From CAZQQN01 sp964595485 (GTDB lineage Bacteria > Bacteroidota > Bacteroidia > CAILMK01 > CAYYUA01), in NCBI GenBank assembly GCA_964595485.1, contig CAZQQN010000009.1, forward strand, positions 21,905-85,904: a stretch of DNA of 64,000 nt, in the 5' to 3' direction. Position 1 is the stretch's first letter, and every line of letters starts with the position of its first letter. The translations under genes and the position numbers were made by a program. This document shows positions 26,053-36,000 of this stretch, one piece after another. Under the pieces are notes generated by a model that saw nothing but the letters and a program-made list of their open reading frames with translations, did no database searches and was not told where the DNA came from.

Positions 26053-27135
26053 ATGAAAAAGGTGATCCCATTACTAATGATTGGTTTCATTACGGCAAGC
26101 TGCGGCGGAAATCAGCAAGACAGCAACAATGATAGCGACAAAAACAATGACGCTACCAAAATTACAGGAGCTGGAGCAACCTTCCCCTATCCCCTTTACG
26201 ACAAAATGATGAGAGAATACAGAAAGGAAAGTAATTTAAAAATCAATTATCAGTCTATCGGTTCCGGAGGTGGCGTCCGCCAGATAAAAAATAAAACCGT
26301 AGATTTTGGTGCTTCTGATGCCTTTTTGGATGAAAAAGAAATGGCTTCAATAGGTGATGAAATTGTTCATGTTCCAACTTGTCTGGGTTCCGTAGTCATG
26401 GCTTATAACTTGAAAGGAGTAGATAATTTAAAGCTAACTTCGGATGTTATAGCAGGTATTGCCATGGGTAAGATCAAGCAGTGGGATAATGAGAAAATTC
26501 AAGCTTTAAACCCGGATAAAGATCTGCCGGACCAATCGATCGTTTTTGTCTACCGTTCTGATGGTTCCGGTACGACCTTCGTTTTTACAGATTACCTATA
26601 CAAAACGAATAAAGCCTGGAAAGAAAAAGTAGGCCGCGGAAAATCTGTTCAGTGGCCGACCGGTATAGGAGGCAAAGGTAATGAAGGGGTATCAGGATAC
26701 GTTCAGCAACAGCAAGGCCGGGTTGGCTATGTTGAATTATCCTATGCCAAAGAAAATGATGCCCTGAAAATTGCCAAGGTTAAAAACCAAGCAGGTAATT
26801 TTATTAAACCTACTGTAGAGACGACTTCCAATGCCGCCAAAATGGACATCCCGGATGATACTCGTATTACGGTTACCAATTCCGAAGCAGAAAACGCTTA
26901 TCCCATTGCCAGCTTCACCTGGTTGCTGCTTTACAAAGAACAGTCTTACAATAACCGGAGTAAAGCCAAAGTAAAAAAGATGCTGGATTTAATGTGGTGG
27001 ATGATTCACGATGGACAGCATTACGCTGAACCGCTTCACTATGCTCCTTTGGCGGAGCCCGCTGTTAAAAAGGCAGAAGAACAATTGAAATCTATCACTT
27101 TTGAAGGTGAGCCCATTCTAAATGAACAACGCTAA
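26053..27135 (+). CDS. pstS: Phosphate ABC transporter substrate-binding lipoprotein PstS
   Basis: A 360-residue phosphate-binding lipoprotein. The signal peptide ends ITASC and is followed by a polar Asn/Asp-rich linker. The mature domain opens with ITGAGATFPYPLY and has the phosphate-binding motifs SIGSGGGVRQI and YRSDGSGTTFVFTDYL, both typical of PstS. The C-terminal part has the usual SFTWLLLYKEQ segment. It would hold phosphate in the periplasm for PstC/PstA. It is the second gene of the porin-pst unit, 43 bases before pstC. Confidence 0.95.
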   Translation: MKKVIPLLMIGFITASCGGNQQDSNNDSDKNNDATKITGAGATFPYPLYDKMMREYRKESNLKINYQSIGSGGGVRQIKNKTVDFGASDAFLDEKEMASIGDEIVHVPTCLGSVVMAYNLKGVDNLKLTSDVIAGIAMGKIKQWDNEKIQALNPDKDLPDQSIVFVYRSDGSGTTFVFTDYLYKTNKAWKEKVGRGKSVQWPTGIGGKGNEGVSGYVQQQQGRVGYVELSYAKENDALKIAKVKNQAGNFIKPTVETTSNAAKMDIPDDTRITVTNSEAENAYPIASFTWLLLYKEQSYNNRSKAKVKKMLDLMWWMIHDGQHYAEPLHYAPLAEPAVKKAEEQLKSITFEGEPILNEQR

Positions 27136-27178
27136 ATCCTCATCAAGTGAAGTTTTTAAATTAAAAATTTTGTAAAGG

Positions 27179-28114
27179 ATGAGCGAACCGGAAAAGCACA
27201 GCAAGCCGGCATATGATAGTGCTCAAAATTCCTCTGCTATAAAATGGTTAAACTTTAATGAAAAGCTTTTCCGGTTTTTACTGAATTTTTTCGCCTGGTT
27301 TGCAGTAGCTTTATTAGTAGGTATATTCATTACCTTAATTGTTCATTCGCTCCCTTCCATTGAAAAAATGGGGCTGGAGTTCCTTTACAGTAGTAAATGG
27401 AATCCCGTTGTTGATCATTTCGGGGTTGTTCCTTTTTTAGTAGGAACGTTACTCACTTCATTTTTGGCTTTAGTAATTTCATTGCCTTTCTCCTTAGCCA
27501 TTGCTATTTTTTTAGGGGAATACTACCGAAAGGGCCTGTTATCGAACATTATGAGAAACCTAATAGAGCTTTTGGCTGCTATTCCATCCGTCATTTTTGG
27601 TTTTTGGGCCTTAGTAATCCTGGTTCCTATTGTAGAACAAATACAAGTGGCCGCGGGGGCTACACCGTATGGCGTTTCCATTCTAACAGCTTCCGTTATT
27701 CTTGCCATAATGATCATTCCGTATTCTGCCAGTATTGCCCGCGAAGTGATCAACATGACACCCAAGGATCTGAAAGAAGCTGCCTATTCACTGGGCGCTA
27801 CGCGGTTTGAAGTTATAAAAAATACCATTGTTCCTTACGCCAAATCTGGTATTGTAGCGGGAATCCTTTTATCATTGGGAAGGGCTTTAGGAGAAACCAT
27901 GGCTGTTACCATGGTCATTGGTAATACCAACAAAATTCCGGGAAGTATTTTTGAGCCTGGTAATACGATGGCCAGTGTAATAGCTAATGAGTTTACGGAG
28001 GCTACCGGGGATATCTACTTGTCAGCCCTTGTGGAAATAGGATTATTACTATTTGTGGTGACCACTATTATCAATATTGTAGGTAAATTTGTCATTAATA
28101 AGTTAAAGTTTTAA
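27179..28114 (+). CDS. pstC: Phosphate ABC transporter permease PstC
   Basis: A 311-residue inner-membrane permease with an N-terminal hydrophilic leader and about six membrane segments. The cytoplasmic coupling loop reads EAAYSLGATRFEVIKNTIVPYAKSGI and GRALGETMAVTMVIGN, both diagnostic for PstC. It pairs with PstA to form the phosphate channel. The ATG at 27179 has AAAGG a few bases upstream, close to a Shine-Dalgarno. The pstA gene starts 15 bases after its stop. Confidence 0.95.
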   Translation: MSEPEKHSKPAYDSAQNSSAIKWLNFNEKLFRFLLNFFAWFAVALLVGIFITLIVHSLPSIEKMGLEFLYSSKWNPVVDHFGVVPFLVGTLLTSFLALVISLPFSLAIAIFLGEYYRKGLLSNIMRNLIELLAAIPSVIFGFWALVILVPIVEQIQVAAGATPYGVSILTASVILAIMIIPYSASIAREVINMTPKDLKEAAYSLGATRFEVIKNTIVPYAKSGIVAGILLSLGRALGETMAVTMVIGNTNKIPGSIFEPGNTMASVIANEFTEATGDIYLSALVEIGLLLFVVTTIINIVGKFVINKLKF

Positions 28115-28129
28115 AGGGCGGTTAGCAGG

Positions 28130-28972
28130 ATGAACAATGTAAATTTACGCATTTGGAAAGATCGCATTTTTCAGGTAGTTATGGGCTTACTGGCGTTAAT
28201 CTCAGCCCTGCCCTTAATTTTCATTATTTATTATGTCACAAGTAAGGGGATTGCTGTTATTGATTGGAGTTTCCTGGTTAATGTCCCTAAATCTGCCGGA
28301 GATGAAGGTGGAGGGATTGCCAATGCGATTGTAGGGACTTTGATGCTGATAGGCATAGCTACCCTTATAGCTTTACCCATTTCGATTTTAATCGGTATCT
28401 TCCTGGCGGAAGATCGAAAAAATAGATTATCGTATTGGGTTCGCCTTTGTGTTGAAATCCTTCAAGGAACCCCTTCCATCGTTATTGGTATCATTGCTTA
28501 TTTGTGGGTAGTAAAGCCAATGGGTAGCTTTTCAGCTTTTTCCGGGGGCTTAGCCTTAGCTATTATGATGATTCCTTTCATAGCGCGTTCTACGGAAGAA
28601 ACCCTTCTCTTAATCCCAAAATCTTACCGTGAAGCTTCGCTGGCTTTAGGTGTGCCGTATTACAAAACGATTTTGCGAGTTATTCTGCCTTCAGGGGCTG
28701 GCGGTCTCATAACGGGGATTATGATTAGTTTATCCCGTATTGCCGGTGAAACGGCTCCCTTGTTATTTACAGCTTTCGGTAGCCCCTTTCTGAGCACTGA
28801 CCTTAAAGAACCGGTCAGTGGGCTACCCCTTTTGATTTTCAAATATGCGAAGAGTCCGTACGCTTCATGGCAAGAAATGGCCTGGGGTGCTTCTTTTATC
28901 TTAATCCTGATGATTTTGATCTTAAATTTGTCAGCTAAACTGATCGTTAAACGATGGGAAATACAGTATTAA
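28130..28972 (+). CDS. pstA: Phosphate ABC transporter permease PstA
   Basis: A 280-residue inner-membrane permease with about six membrane segments. The family signatures are GGIANAIVGTLMLIGIATLI, LQGTPSIVIGIIAY, EASLALGVPYYKTILRVILP and SRIAGETAPLLFTAFG. It heterodimerises with PstC. GCAGG lies just before the ATG. Its 3' end overlaps the pstB start by 19 bases, so translation of the two is coupled. Confidence 0.95.
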   Translation: MNNVNLRIWKDRIFQVVMGLLALISALPLIFIIYYVTSKGIAVIDWSFLVNVPKSAGDEGGGIANAIVGTLMLIGIATLIALPISILIGIFLAEDRKNRLSYWVRLCVEILQGTPSIVIGIIAYLWVVKPMGSFSAFSGGLALAIMMIPFIARSTEETLLLIPKSYREASLALGVPYYKTILRVILPSGAGGLITGIMISLSRIAGETAPLLFTAFGSPFLSTDLKEPVSGLPLLIFKYAKSPYASWQEMAWGASFILILMILILNLSAKLIVKRWEIQY

Positions 28973-29712
28973 CTTCAAAAGATTTTTGTGCTTATTTCGG
29001 GGAAACCCGGGTTTTACACCATATTAACCTCGAGGTACCTGAAAAAACCGTAATGGCGATTATGGGGCCGTCCGGTTGTGGTAAAACAACTTATATCCGT
29101 TGCATTAATCGCCTCCATGAGCTCACTCCGGGTGCTACTACCAAGGGTTCCATGCACCTTTACTCGGAGAATATATACAAGCTTAATCCCATTATGCTGC
29201 GTAAGAAGATTGGTATGGTCTTTCAAAGACCTAACCCATTTCCGACAATGAATATCTTCGATAATGTTATTTCGGGTTACAAGTTAAACGGAATCAAAAA
29301 ATCCAAACGCGAGAAAGAGGAAATTGTAGAAGAATCATTGAAAAAGGCTGCATTATGGAAAGAAGTGAAGGATAAAGTGACCCATAAACCTACGAATTTA
29401 TCAGGGGGACAACAACAACGCCTTTGTCTCGCCAGAGCAATTGCTATGAAACCAGAAATTCTTTTGCTGGATGAGCCCACATCCGACCTTGATCCTATTT
29501 CCACCTCCGAAATTGAAGATCTCATTTACAGCCTGAAAAGTAATTATACCATTCTTATGGTAACTCACAACATGAACCAAGCCTCCCGGATTAGTGATTT
29601 AACCACTTTTTTTTACATGGGAAAACTGATAGAAACAGGGGAAACCAAAAAGATTTTCACCAATCCTCAGGAAAAGGAAACCCAAAACTATATCACCGGC
29701 AGATTTGGTTAA
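28954..29712 (+). CDS. pstB: Phosphate ABC transporter ATP-binding protein PstB
   Basis: A 252-residue ATPase of the Pst importer. Walker A (GPSGCGKTT), Q loop (GMVFQRPNPFP), signature (LSGGQQQRLCLARA), Walker B (ILLLDEPTSDLDP) and switch His (VTHNMNQA) are all present. The PNPFP tail of the Q loop is typical of PstB. It overlaps pstA by 19 bases. A 149-base gap before phoU holds no clear terminator, so read-through is possible. Confidence 0.96.
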   Translation: MGNTVLTSKDFCAYFGETRVLHHINLEVPEKTVMAIMGPSGCGKTTYIRCINRLHELTPGATTKGSMHLYSENIYKLNPIMLRKKIGMVFQRPNPFPTMNIFDNVISGYKLNGIKKSKREKEEIVEESLKKAALWKEVKDKVTHKPTNLSGGQQQRLCLARAIAMKPEILLLDEPTSDLDPISTSEIEDLIYSLKSNYTILMVTHNMNQASRISDLTTFFYMGKLIETGETKKIFTNPQEKETQNYITGRFG

Positions 29713-29861
29713 ATAATAACACCAAGCCAGGTTAATTTCATAGCCATAAAAATTACACAAATTTTACCTCTAATCTTTTGGAAAAGCTATAAATAGGATT
29801 TAATTTTATCAATGATTGCCTAATTAAGGTATTTGCGCTATAATATCCGAAAAACAGCCCC

Positions 29862-30521
29862 ATGTCACATTTATCCGAAGAGCTACACTACTTAAAAGAG
29901 GACCTTTCATCAATGATTGAACTGGTAAAAAGCCAGTTTAGCAAAGGTCGTGAAGCCTTAATGAAGTGTGACGTTGATTTGGCCAATGAAGTCCTGTCCA
30001 ATGAGAAACGGGTTAATGCTTCAGAGTTAAAAATTGATAAAGATTGTGAAAAATTATTAGCACTTTACAATCCTGTTGCCGTAGATCTCAGGTTCATTTT
30101 AGCGACTTATAAAATGAATGCGGAACTGGAAAGAATCGGAGATAATGCCCAAAGCATTGCCCAGTTTATCAAAGAAATACCATCGGGATTCAGTGAAAAA
30201 ATGGTGGAAGATTACCAATTATTGCTAATGTATGATACGGCGCTATCGATGTTTGACGATTCAATGGAAGCTTTTGGAAATATTGATACCAAACTGGCAA
30301 GAAAGGTCTTTCAAAAGGATGATTTACTGGATGAAATTAACCGTAAATCCAATGAGCTAACGCTTCAGCGAATTAAAGAAGATCCGGAGCACGAGTGGCA
30401 TTACCTTACACTACTTTCGATCATCCGAAAATTAGAAAGGGTTGGGGATCAGACTACCAATATGGCTGAAGAGATTATTTTCTACATTGAGGCTAAAGTG
30501 CTTAAACACAAGTCCAAGTAA
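29862..30521 (+). CDS. phoU: Phosphate signalling protein PhoU
   Basis: A 219-residue, all-helical protein with two PhoU repeats (about 10-95 and 115-205). Each carries the metal-site E-x3-D-x3-N/S-type motif: NAELERIGDNAQSIAQFI in the first and IRKLERVGDQTTNMAEEI in the second. PhoU links Pst transport to PhoR, keeping the regulon off when phosphate is plentiful. Its place after pstB and the membrane-only layout of PhoR fit that model. ATG start with no obvious Shine-Dalgarno. Confidence 0.94.
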   Translation: MSHLSEELHYLKEDLSSMIELVKSQFSKGREALMKCDVDLANEVLSNEKRVNASELKIDKDCEKLLALYNPVAVDLRFILATYKMNAELERIGDNAQSIAQFIKEIPSGFSEKMVEDYQLLLMYDTALSMFDDSMEAFGNIDTKLARKVFQKDDLLDEINRKSNELTLQRIKEDPEHEWHYLTLLSIIRKLERVGDQTTNMAEEIIFYIEAKVLKHKSK

Positions 30522-30549
30522 AGTCTTTGGGGTACCCCAAATAAACTTT
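30520..30549. terminator. Palindromic bidirectional terminator after phoU
   Basis: TTTGGGGTACCCCAAA (30526-30541) is a perfect 16-bp palindrome, flanked by AAAGT and ACTTT arms. It begins at the phoU stop and separates phoU (+) from the convergent carbonic anhydrase (-). Short A/T flanks on both sides suit a two-way terminator. Confidence 0.5.
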
Positions 30550-30568
30550 ACGGAACTTTTTGCAGGGA

Positions 30569-31180
30569 CTAAAGAATGTCTTCTGCTTCAGAAGGGCTGT
30601 TAACCTCGGTTAATTGTTCAAGAAGGCCATTTTCCATATTGAATACCCACCCAAGAATGGTTGGGCCTTCCTCACTATTCCAGGAATTTTGATAAATGTC
30701 AGTTGATGCGATGTTTTTAACCTGCCTTTTTACATTTATCTCAACCAACTTATCAGCTTTGACCTTTTTGTCTGTGATCTCATTGAGTTCAGTTGCGTTA
30801 TCCTCATGGACATTGCGAATGTTCTTTAGCCAATCATCTATCAACCCTAAGTTTTGGTTTTCGATAGAGGCTTTAACACCCCCACAACCGTAGTGTCCGC
30901 ATACAATAATGTACGGAACCCTTAAAAATTCTACAGCATATTGTAGCGAACTCATAACACTGATATCGGAGTGAAGTACTAAATTAGCAATATTCCGATG
31001 AGTAAATATTTCATTCGGTTCGGTTTGGGTTATTTGAGAAACGGGTACTCGGCTATCTGAGCAACCCACCCAGAAAAACCGGGGCTCTTGGCCTTCAGCC
31101 AATCTTTTAAAATAATCCGGTTCTGGCCGCGACATGTCAGCAGCCCAAGCCTTATTTTTCAATAGTAATCTGTTCGGCAT
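30569..31180 (-). CDS. Beta-class carbonic anhydrase
   Basis: A 203-residue enzyme interconverting CO2 and bicarbonate. The zinc ligands are visible: Cys40 in VGCSDSRVP, with the Asp42-Arg44 dyad, then His96 and Cys99 in CGHYGCGG. No signal peptide, so it is cytoplasmic. Its ATG overlaps the end of the SulP transporter gene by 29 bases, indicating one transcript. SulP plus carbonic anhydrase pairs are common in bacteria and suggest bicarbonate uptake followed by conversion in the cytoplasm. Confidence 0.92.
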   Translation of the reverse strand: MPNRLLLKNKAWAADMSRPEPDYFKRLAEGQEPRFFWVGCSDSRVPVSQITQTEPNEIFTHRNIANLVLHSDISVMSSLQYAVEFLRVPYIIVCGHYGCGGVKASIENQNLGLIDDWLKNIRNVHEDNATELNEITDKKVKADKLVEINVKRQVKNIASTDIYQNSWNSEEGPTILGWVFNMENGLLEQLTEVNSPSEAEDIL

Positions 31181-32748
31181 TTTCTTTTTGTTTTGATATT
31201 TGACTACCTTTATTAAATAGTTGATTCAATGCAGATCTCATCCTTTTAATCTCAAGATGAATATTCTTGTGTTCGGCTGTAATTTTAAAATCTTCTATCA
31301 TTTCATAAATGTCTGAATCAATGTATTCAGCATTCTTGCCATCAATCAAGACATAGGAATTATCCGGAATACTTTTGAGTACGTTTAATAACTCATTTTT
31401 ATTAAGGAAAGAAACATCCTTCTTAAAAAGAATAAGGAAATGATTACCACGTTTAGAAAATTTAATAGCAGAATGGAAGTTGGTCTTAACAACAAAAAAT
31501 ATCCCAATAGCCAGACCAATGGCAATACCCGTTAAAAGATCGGTAAAGAAAATAGCAATGGCAGTAACCGCAAAAGGCAAAAATTGATCCACCCCTTTAG
31601 TCCAGTATTCCATGTAAAGAGCGGGGTTAGTTAGGTTATACCCTACCATAATCAGGATGGCCGCCAAGGATGCCAGGGGGATCATGTTAAGGATATTCGG
31701 GATTAATAAAACCGTAAGCAACAGGAATATTCCATGCAAAATGGCACTTTTCTTAGTTTGCGCACCAAAACTTAAGTTGGTCGAACTCCTAACGATGACC
31801 GATGTGATGGGTAGCCCGCCAATTAAACCCGATAACAGGTTACCAGCTCCTTGAGCCTTCAGTTCACGGTTAGGAGGGGAAATTCGTCTGTTGGGGTCAA
31901 TCTTGTCAATGGCATCAATACACAAAAGGGTTTCCAGACTTGCCACAATGGCAATGGTTAAAGCAATAACATAAGTATCAACATTGGCTAAAGCAGCAAA
32001 ATCAGGGAACCTCAAAAGATCAGAGATTTCACCCCAATTATTGGCAACGGGTAAAGTAACCAAATGAGAATCGGTAATGGCCAAAGAAGGAAAAAAATTA
32101 TCAAAGCCCAATTTAACCAGGATTCCCACAATAACGACCACTAAGGGTGCCGGGACAGTTTTAAAGAACGTTTGCTTTTGCAATGCTGGAATTCTCCAGG
32201 TTAAAAGAATAGCGAACGATATTATTCCAATTACCAGAGCACCGGGAACCAAATAGTTAAACATTTGAACGAGGGCTGACAAGGTATTTTCACCCCCTTC
32301 CTGGAAAAAACTTAAATCTCCCTCCCAGTCTGCATCATAGCCAACCGCATGGGGAATCTGTTTAAAAATAATTATAAGGCCAATACCTGCCAACATCCCT
32401 TTTATTACGGGGGAAGGGAAAAAGGCTGTAATAGAGCCTGCTCTTACAAAACCGAGAATTACTTGAACAACGCCAGCCAAAGCTGTAGCAACCAATAAAG
32501 CCTCAAAAGAGCCCAATGTGTCCAGTCCATTCAGTACGACAGCCGTTAACCCAGCTGCGGGGCCACTAACACTTAATTGAGAACCACTGAGCGCACCAAT
32601 AATAATTCCTCCAATTATACCAGATATGATGCCAGCAAACAGGGGGGGCTCCTGATGCCAGTGCAATGCCAAGGCAGAGGGGTACAGCAACTAAAAAAAC
32701 AACAATGGAAGCAGGTAAATCTTTTTTTAGATCTTTGAAGCTAATCAT
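31152..32748 (-). pseudogene. SulP-family bicarbonate/anion transporter with a +1 frameshift
   Basis: The N-terminus from the ATG at 32748 (MISFKDLKKDLPASIVVFLV, then GIALASGAP) is in one frame, while the remaining ~500 residues (LFAGIISGIIGGIIIGALSG onward) are in another. The switch falls in a run of seven G (32642-32648, C7 on the coding strand). One base fewer would restore the family sequence SGAPLFAGI. The rest is intact: about 11 membrane segments, the SVIVRSSTNLSFGAQTKKS segment, and a C-terminal STAS domain (about the last 100 residues). Cause may be a homopolymer sequencing error, a real mutation, or slippage-based phase variation. If repaired the protein has about 531 residues and would pair with the carbonic anhydrase. 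Confidence 0.78.
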
Positions 32749-32827
32749 AAAATTTTAAAAGATGGTTTTTAAAGAGGTATTATTGGTGAAAAATCCTTTC
32801 GACAAAGAAGGTGCCAACTTTAACATG

Positions 32828-32882
32828 TGCTTCATGCTTTTGTTTAAAAATTGCTTTTTAATTTAAACAACCTTTTGAAGCA
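32828..32882. repeat. Imperfect inverted repeat upstream of the SulP gene
   Basis: Two 21-base arms, 32828-32848 and 32862-32882, match as inverted copies at 16 positions (TGCTTCA and GTTTAAA ends identical, middle diverged) with a 13-base loop. They lie in the 265-base gap between mfd and SulP, both on the minus strand. It could be an mfd terminator remnant, a leader structure or a protein-binding site. I see nothing else in this gap. Confidence 0.35.
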
Positions 32883-33013
32883 TAGTTAACTTACCACTAA
32901 AAACTAAAATTAAGAATAACCTATCATTGGCTATGATTCAACCAGTTAAGTAGCTTTTAGGGTGGGCTTAAATTCTAATTGTAGCATAAAGGGTTCATCA
33001 TACAATAGCAATC

Positions 33014-36000
33014 TTATGGCGCGACTACTTCCTCCTTACCAGCTATACTTCTTAATGTTTGAAGGGCATCCTGAATATTGCGTACTTTGAAAATGGTAAG
33101 TTTTAATCCTTCTTTTTTCTGATCAAATTTGCATTTTTCGGGGTGTTGCTGAACATAAGCAAGAATCTCCCCGAATTTTTCCGATTGGTAGAATTCGTTA
33201 TTCTGCTCAGATCCCATGAAAGTGGCCTTCAGCTTACCATTTTTAAGAATGATTTTTTCAATACCTACCTCCATTGCCAACCATTTCAAGCGGATAGTAT
33301 CTAACAATTCTTCAGTCTGCGAGGGGATAGGACCAAACCGGTCTTCCAGGTTTTGTTTGAAAGCCTGGAGCTCGTTTTCATTTTTGAGGTTATTGAGGGA
33401 CTGGTAAAGGTTTAAGCGTTCTTCTACATTGCTAACATAGTAGTCTGGTATGAGGATTTCCAGGTCCGTTTCAATCTGACAATCACTGCTGGTATAAACC
33501 TCCGCCTCATTTTTCCGCTCATCATCCTGGAATAACTCTTTGAACTCTGTGTGCTTTAATTCCTGCAAAGCCTCATTCAGGATTTTTTGATACATATCAA
33601 ACCCTACCTCGGCTATAAAGCCGCTTTGTTCAGCCCCTAATAAATTTCCAGCCCCCCTTATATCCAAATCCCTCATGGCTATGTTAAAGCCGCTACCTAA
33701 ATCCGTAAACTCTTCTAAGGCAGACAATCTCCGCTTAGCATCCTGACTAAGGACAGACTTAGGAGGGGTAAGCATATAGGCATAAGCCTTGATGTTAGAG
33801 CGGCCGACACGACCTCTAAGCTGATAAAGGTCACTTAAACCAAAGTTCTGGGCTTGATTGATAATGATGGTATTGGCATTCGAAATATCAAGGCCATTTT
33901 CCACGATGGAGGTCGATAATAGCACATCGTAGTAACCATCCACAAAATTCAGCATGACCTCCTCAAGTTTCTTACCTTCCATTTGGCCATGGCCCACAGC
34001 AATATTAGCCTGAGGTACCAAGTCTTTCAAGGTATCATGGATCGCATAAATATCACTTACCCGATTATGGACAAAAAATATTTGGCCGTTCCGCTCCATT
34101 TCATTTTCAATAGCGGTTTTTATTTTCTCTTGGTCCCAAACCTCGACATGCGTTTCAACAGGCTGCCGGTTCGGTGGAGGAGTGTTAATAACAGAAAAAT
34201 CCCGCGCACCCATAAGGGAAAATTGCATGGTTCTGGGAATAGGGGTGGCTGTCATAGTCAAGGTGTCAACATTGGTTTTCATGGCTCTGAGTTTCTCTTT
34301 GGTTGAAACTCCGAATTTTTGTTCTTCATCAATGATTAGCAGCCCTAAATCTTTGAATTTAATATCTTTACCAGTCAAGCGATGCGTCCCAACAACCAAG
34401 TCCACTTCTCCCGTTGCTAAGCGCTTGAGCGTTTCTGTTTGCTGCTTTTTAGAGCGAAAACGGGAAAGGTACTCAACGTTTACGGGGAAATCCTTAAATC
34501 GCTCCTGAAACGTTTTATAATGTTGCAGGCATAGCACCGTTGTAGGCACCAGAATAGCGACCTGCTTACCTTCTGTGATAGCTTTGAAAGCTGACCTCAT
34601 GGCAATCTCTGTTTTCCCAAAACCTACATCGCCACAAATAAGGCGATCCATTGGATACTCACTCTCCATGTCATGCTTAACATCCTCGGTAGCTTTAGCT
34701 TGGTCTGGTGTATCCTCATAAAGGAATGAGGCTTCCATTTCCGTTTGTAAATAAGAATCCGGTGAAAACTGAACGCCTGTTTCTGTCTTTCTTTGGGCAT
34801 AAAGTTTAATCAGGTCCCTGGCAATGTCCTTTACCTTACTTTTGGCTTTCTGTTTGGTATTCGCCCATTTACTGGTGCCAAGCTTATTCAGTGTTGGTGA
34901 TTTACCTTCTTTACCCTGGTAACGCGAGATTTTATGCAGGGAATGAATGTTCACATACAGCATATCCCCACCTTTATATTCCAGGCGGACAGCCTCCTGG
35001 GTCTTACCATTGTTTTGAATCTTGGTAAGCCCCTGGAAAACCCCTACGCCATGATCCACATGCGTTATAAAATCACCGGCTTTTAATTCTCGAAGCTCTT
35101 TTAGGGTTAAAGCTTGTTTACCTTTATAATAATTGGTTGACTTATACTTGTGGTAACGATTAAAAATCTGATGCTCAGAAAAACAAGAAATTTTAAGGTC
35201 TTTATCAATGAAACCCTCGTGCAGGGTATGGTAAATAGGTACAAAGTCTACTTCCACACCTTGGTCGTCAAAAATGGCATAGATGCGTTCAATCTGCTTC
35301 TGGGACTCTGAGAAAATGTAATTCTGAAAACCATTTTCCGTATTATCCTGGAGAGACTCCCTTAACATCCGAAAATTCTTATTGAAAGCCGGTTGGGGTA
35401 ACATACTGAAAGGGACATCCAAAGTAGGCTCAAAATAAGGTTTATTCGCCAATTCTATCCTTGCGAACTGTTGAATCCCCTTTAAGAAATTATCTCCTTT
35501 ATCAAGGAATTCCGCTGGCTTTGATTCGAAGGCTTCAGGATTCTCTTGGTAAGCGGTTTCTGTTTCTGAGTAGAATTTATCAATAACTTCCGTGATGTAT
35601 GGCAAATCATCATACACCGCTAAGGTATTGTCAGGCAAGTAATCCAGAAAAGGAATATGGGCGGCATTGTCTTCCTTTTCCTCAACATTGGGAATAATGG
35701 TAACAGTGTTAAGTTTTTTAATAGAAAGCTGCGATTCCGGGTCAAACATCCGGATAGAATCAATCCGATCCTCAAAAAATTCTATGCGGTAAGGATTTTC
35801 GTTGGCATAGGAAAAAATATCCACGATCCCTCCCCGTATGGAAAAGGTACCTGCTTCAAAAACAAAGTCAGTGCGTTCAAAGCCGTATTCGGTCAGGAAA
35901 TCAATGATAAAATCAATGCCTAACTGGTCTCCAACTTTTACTTGAAAGGTGTTTTCCTGTAATTTTTCGCGGGTGATGACTTTTTCAGCAAGTGCTTCCG

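Noticed and set aside
29753..29769. TTACAC-N5-TTACCT repeat before phoU as a Pho box
   Set aside because: The spacing is 11 bp but the hexamers match TTAACA at only about half the positions; chance is likely in AT-rich DNA.
32818..32834. TTAACA-N5-TTCATG on the plus strand as a Pho box
   Set aside because: No plus-strand gene follows; the flanking genes are on the minus strand.
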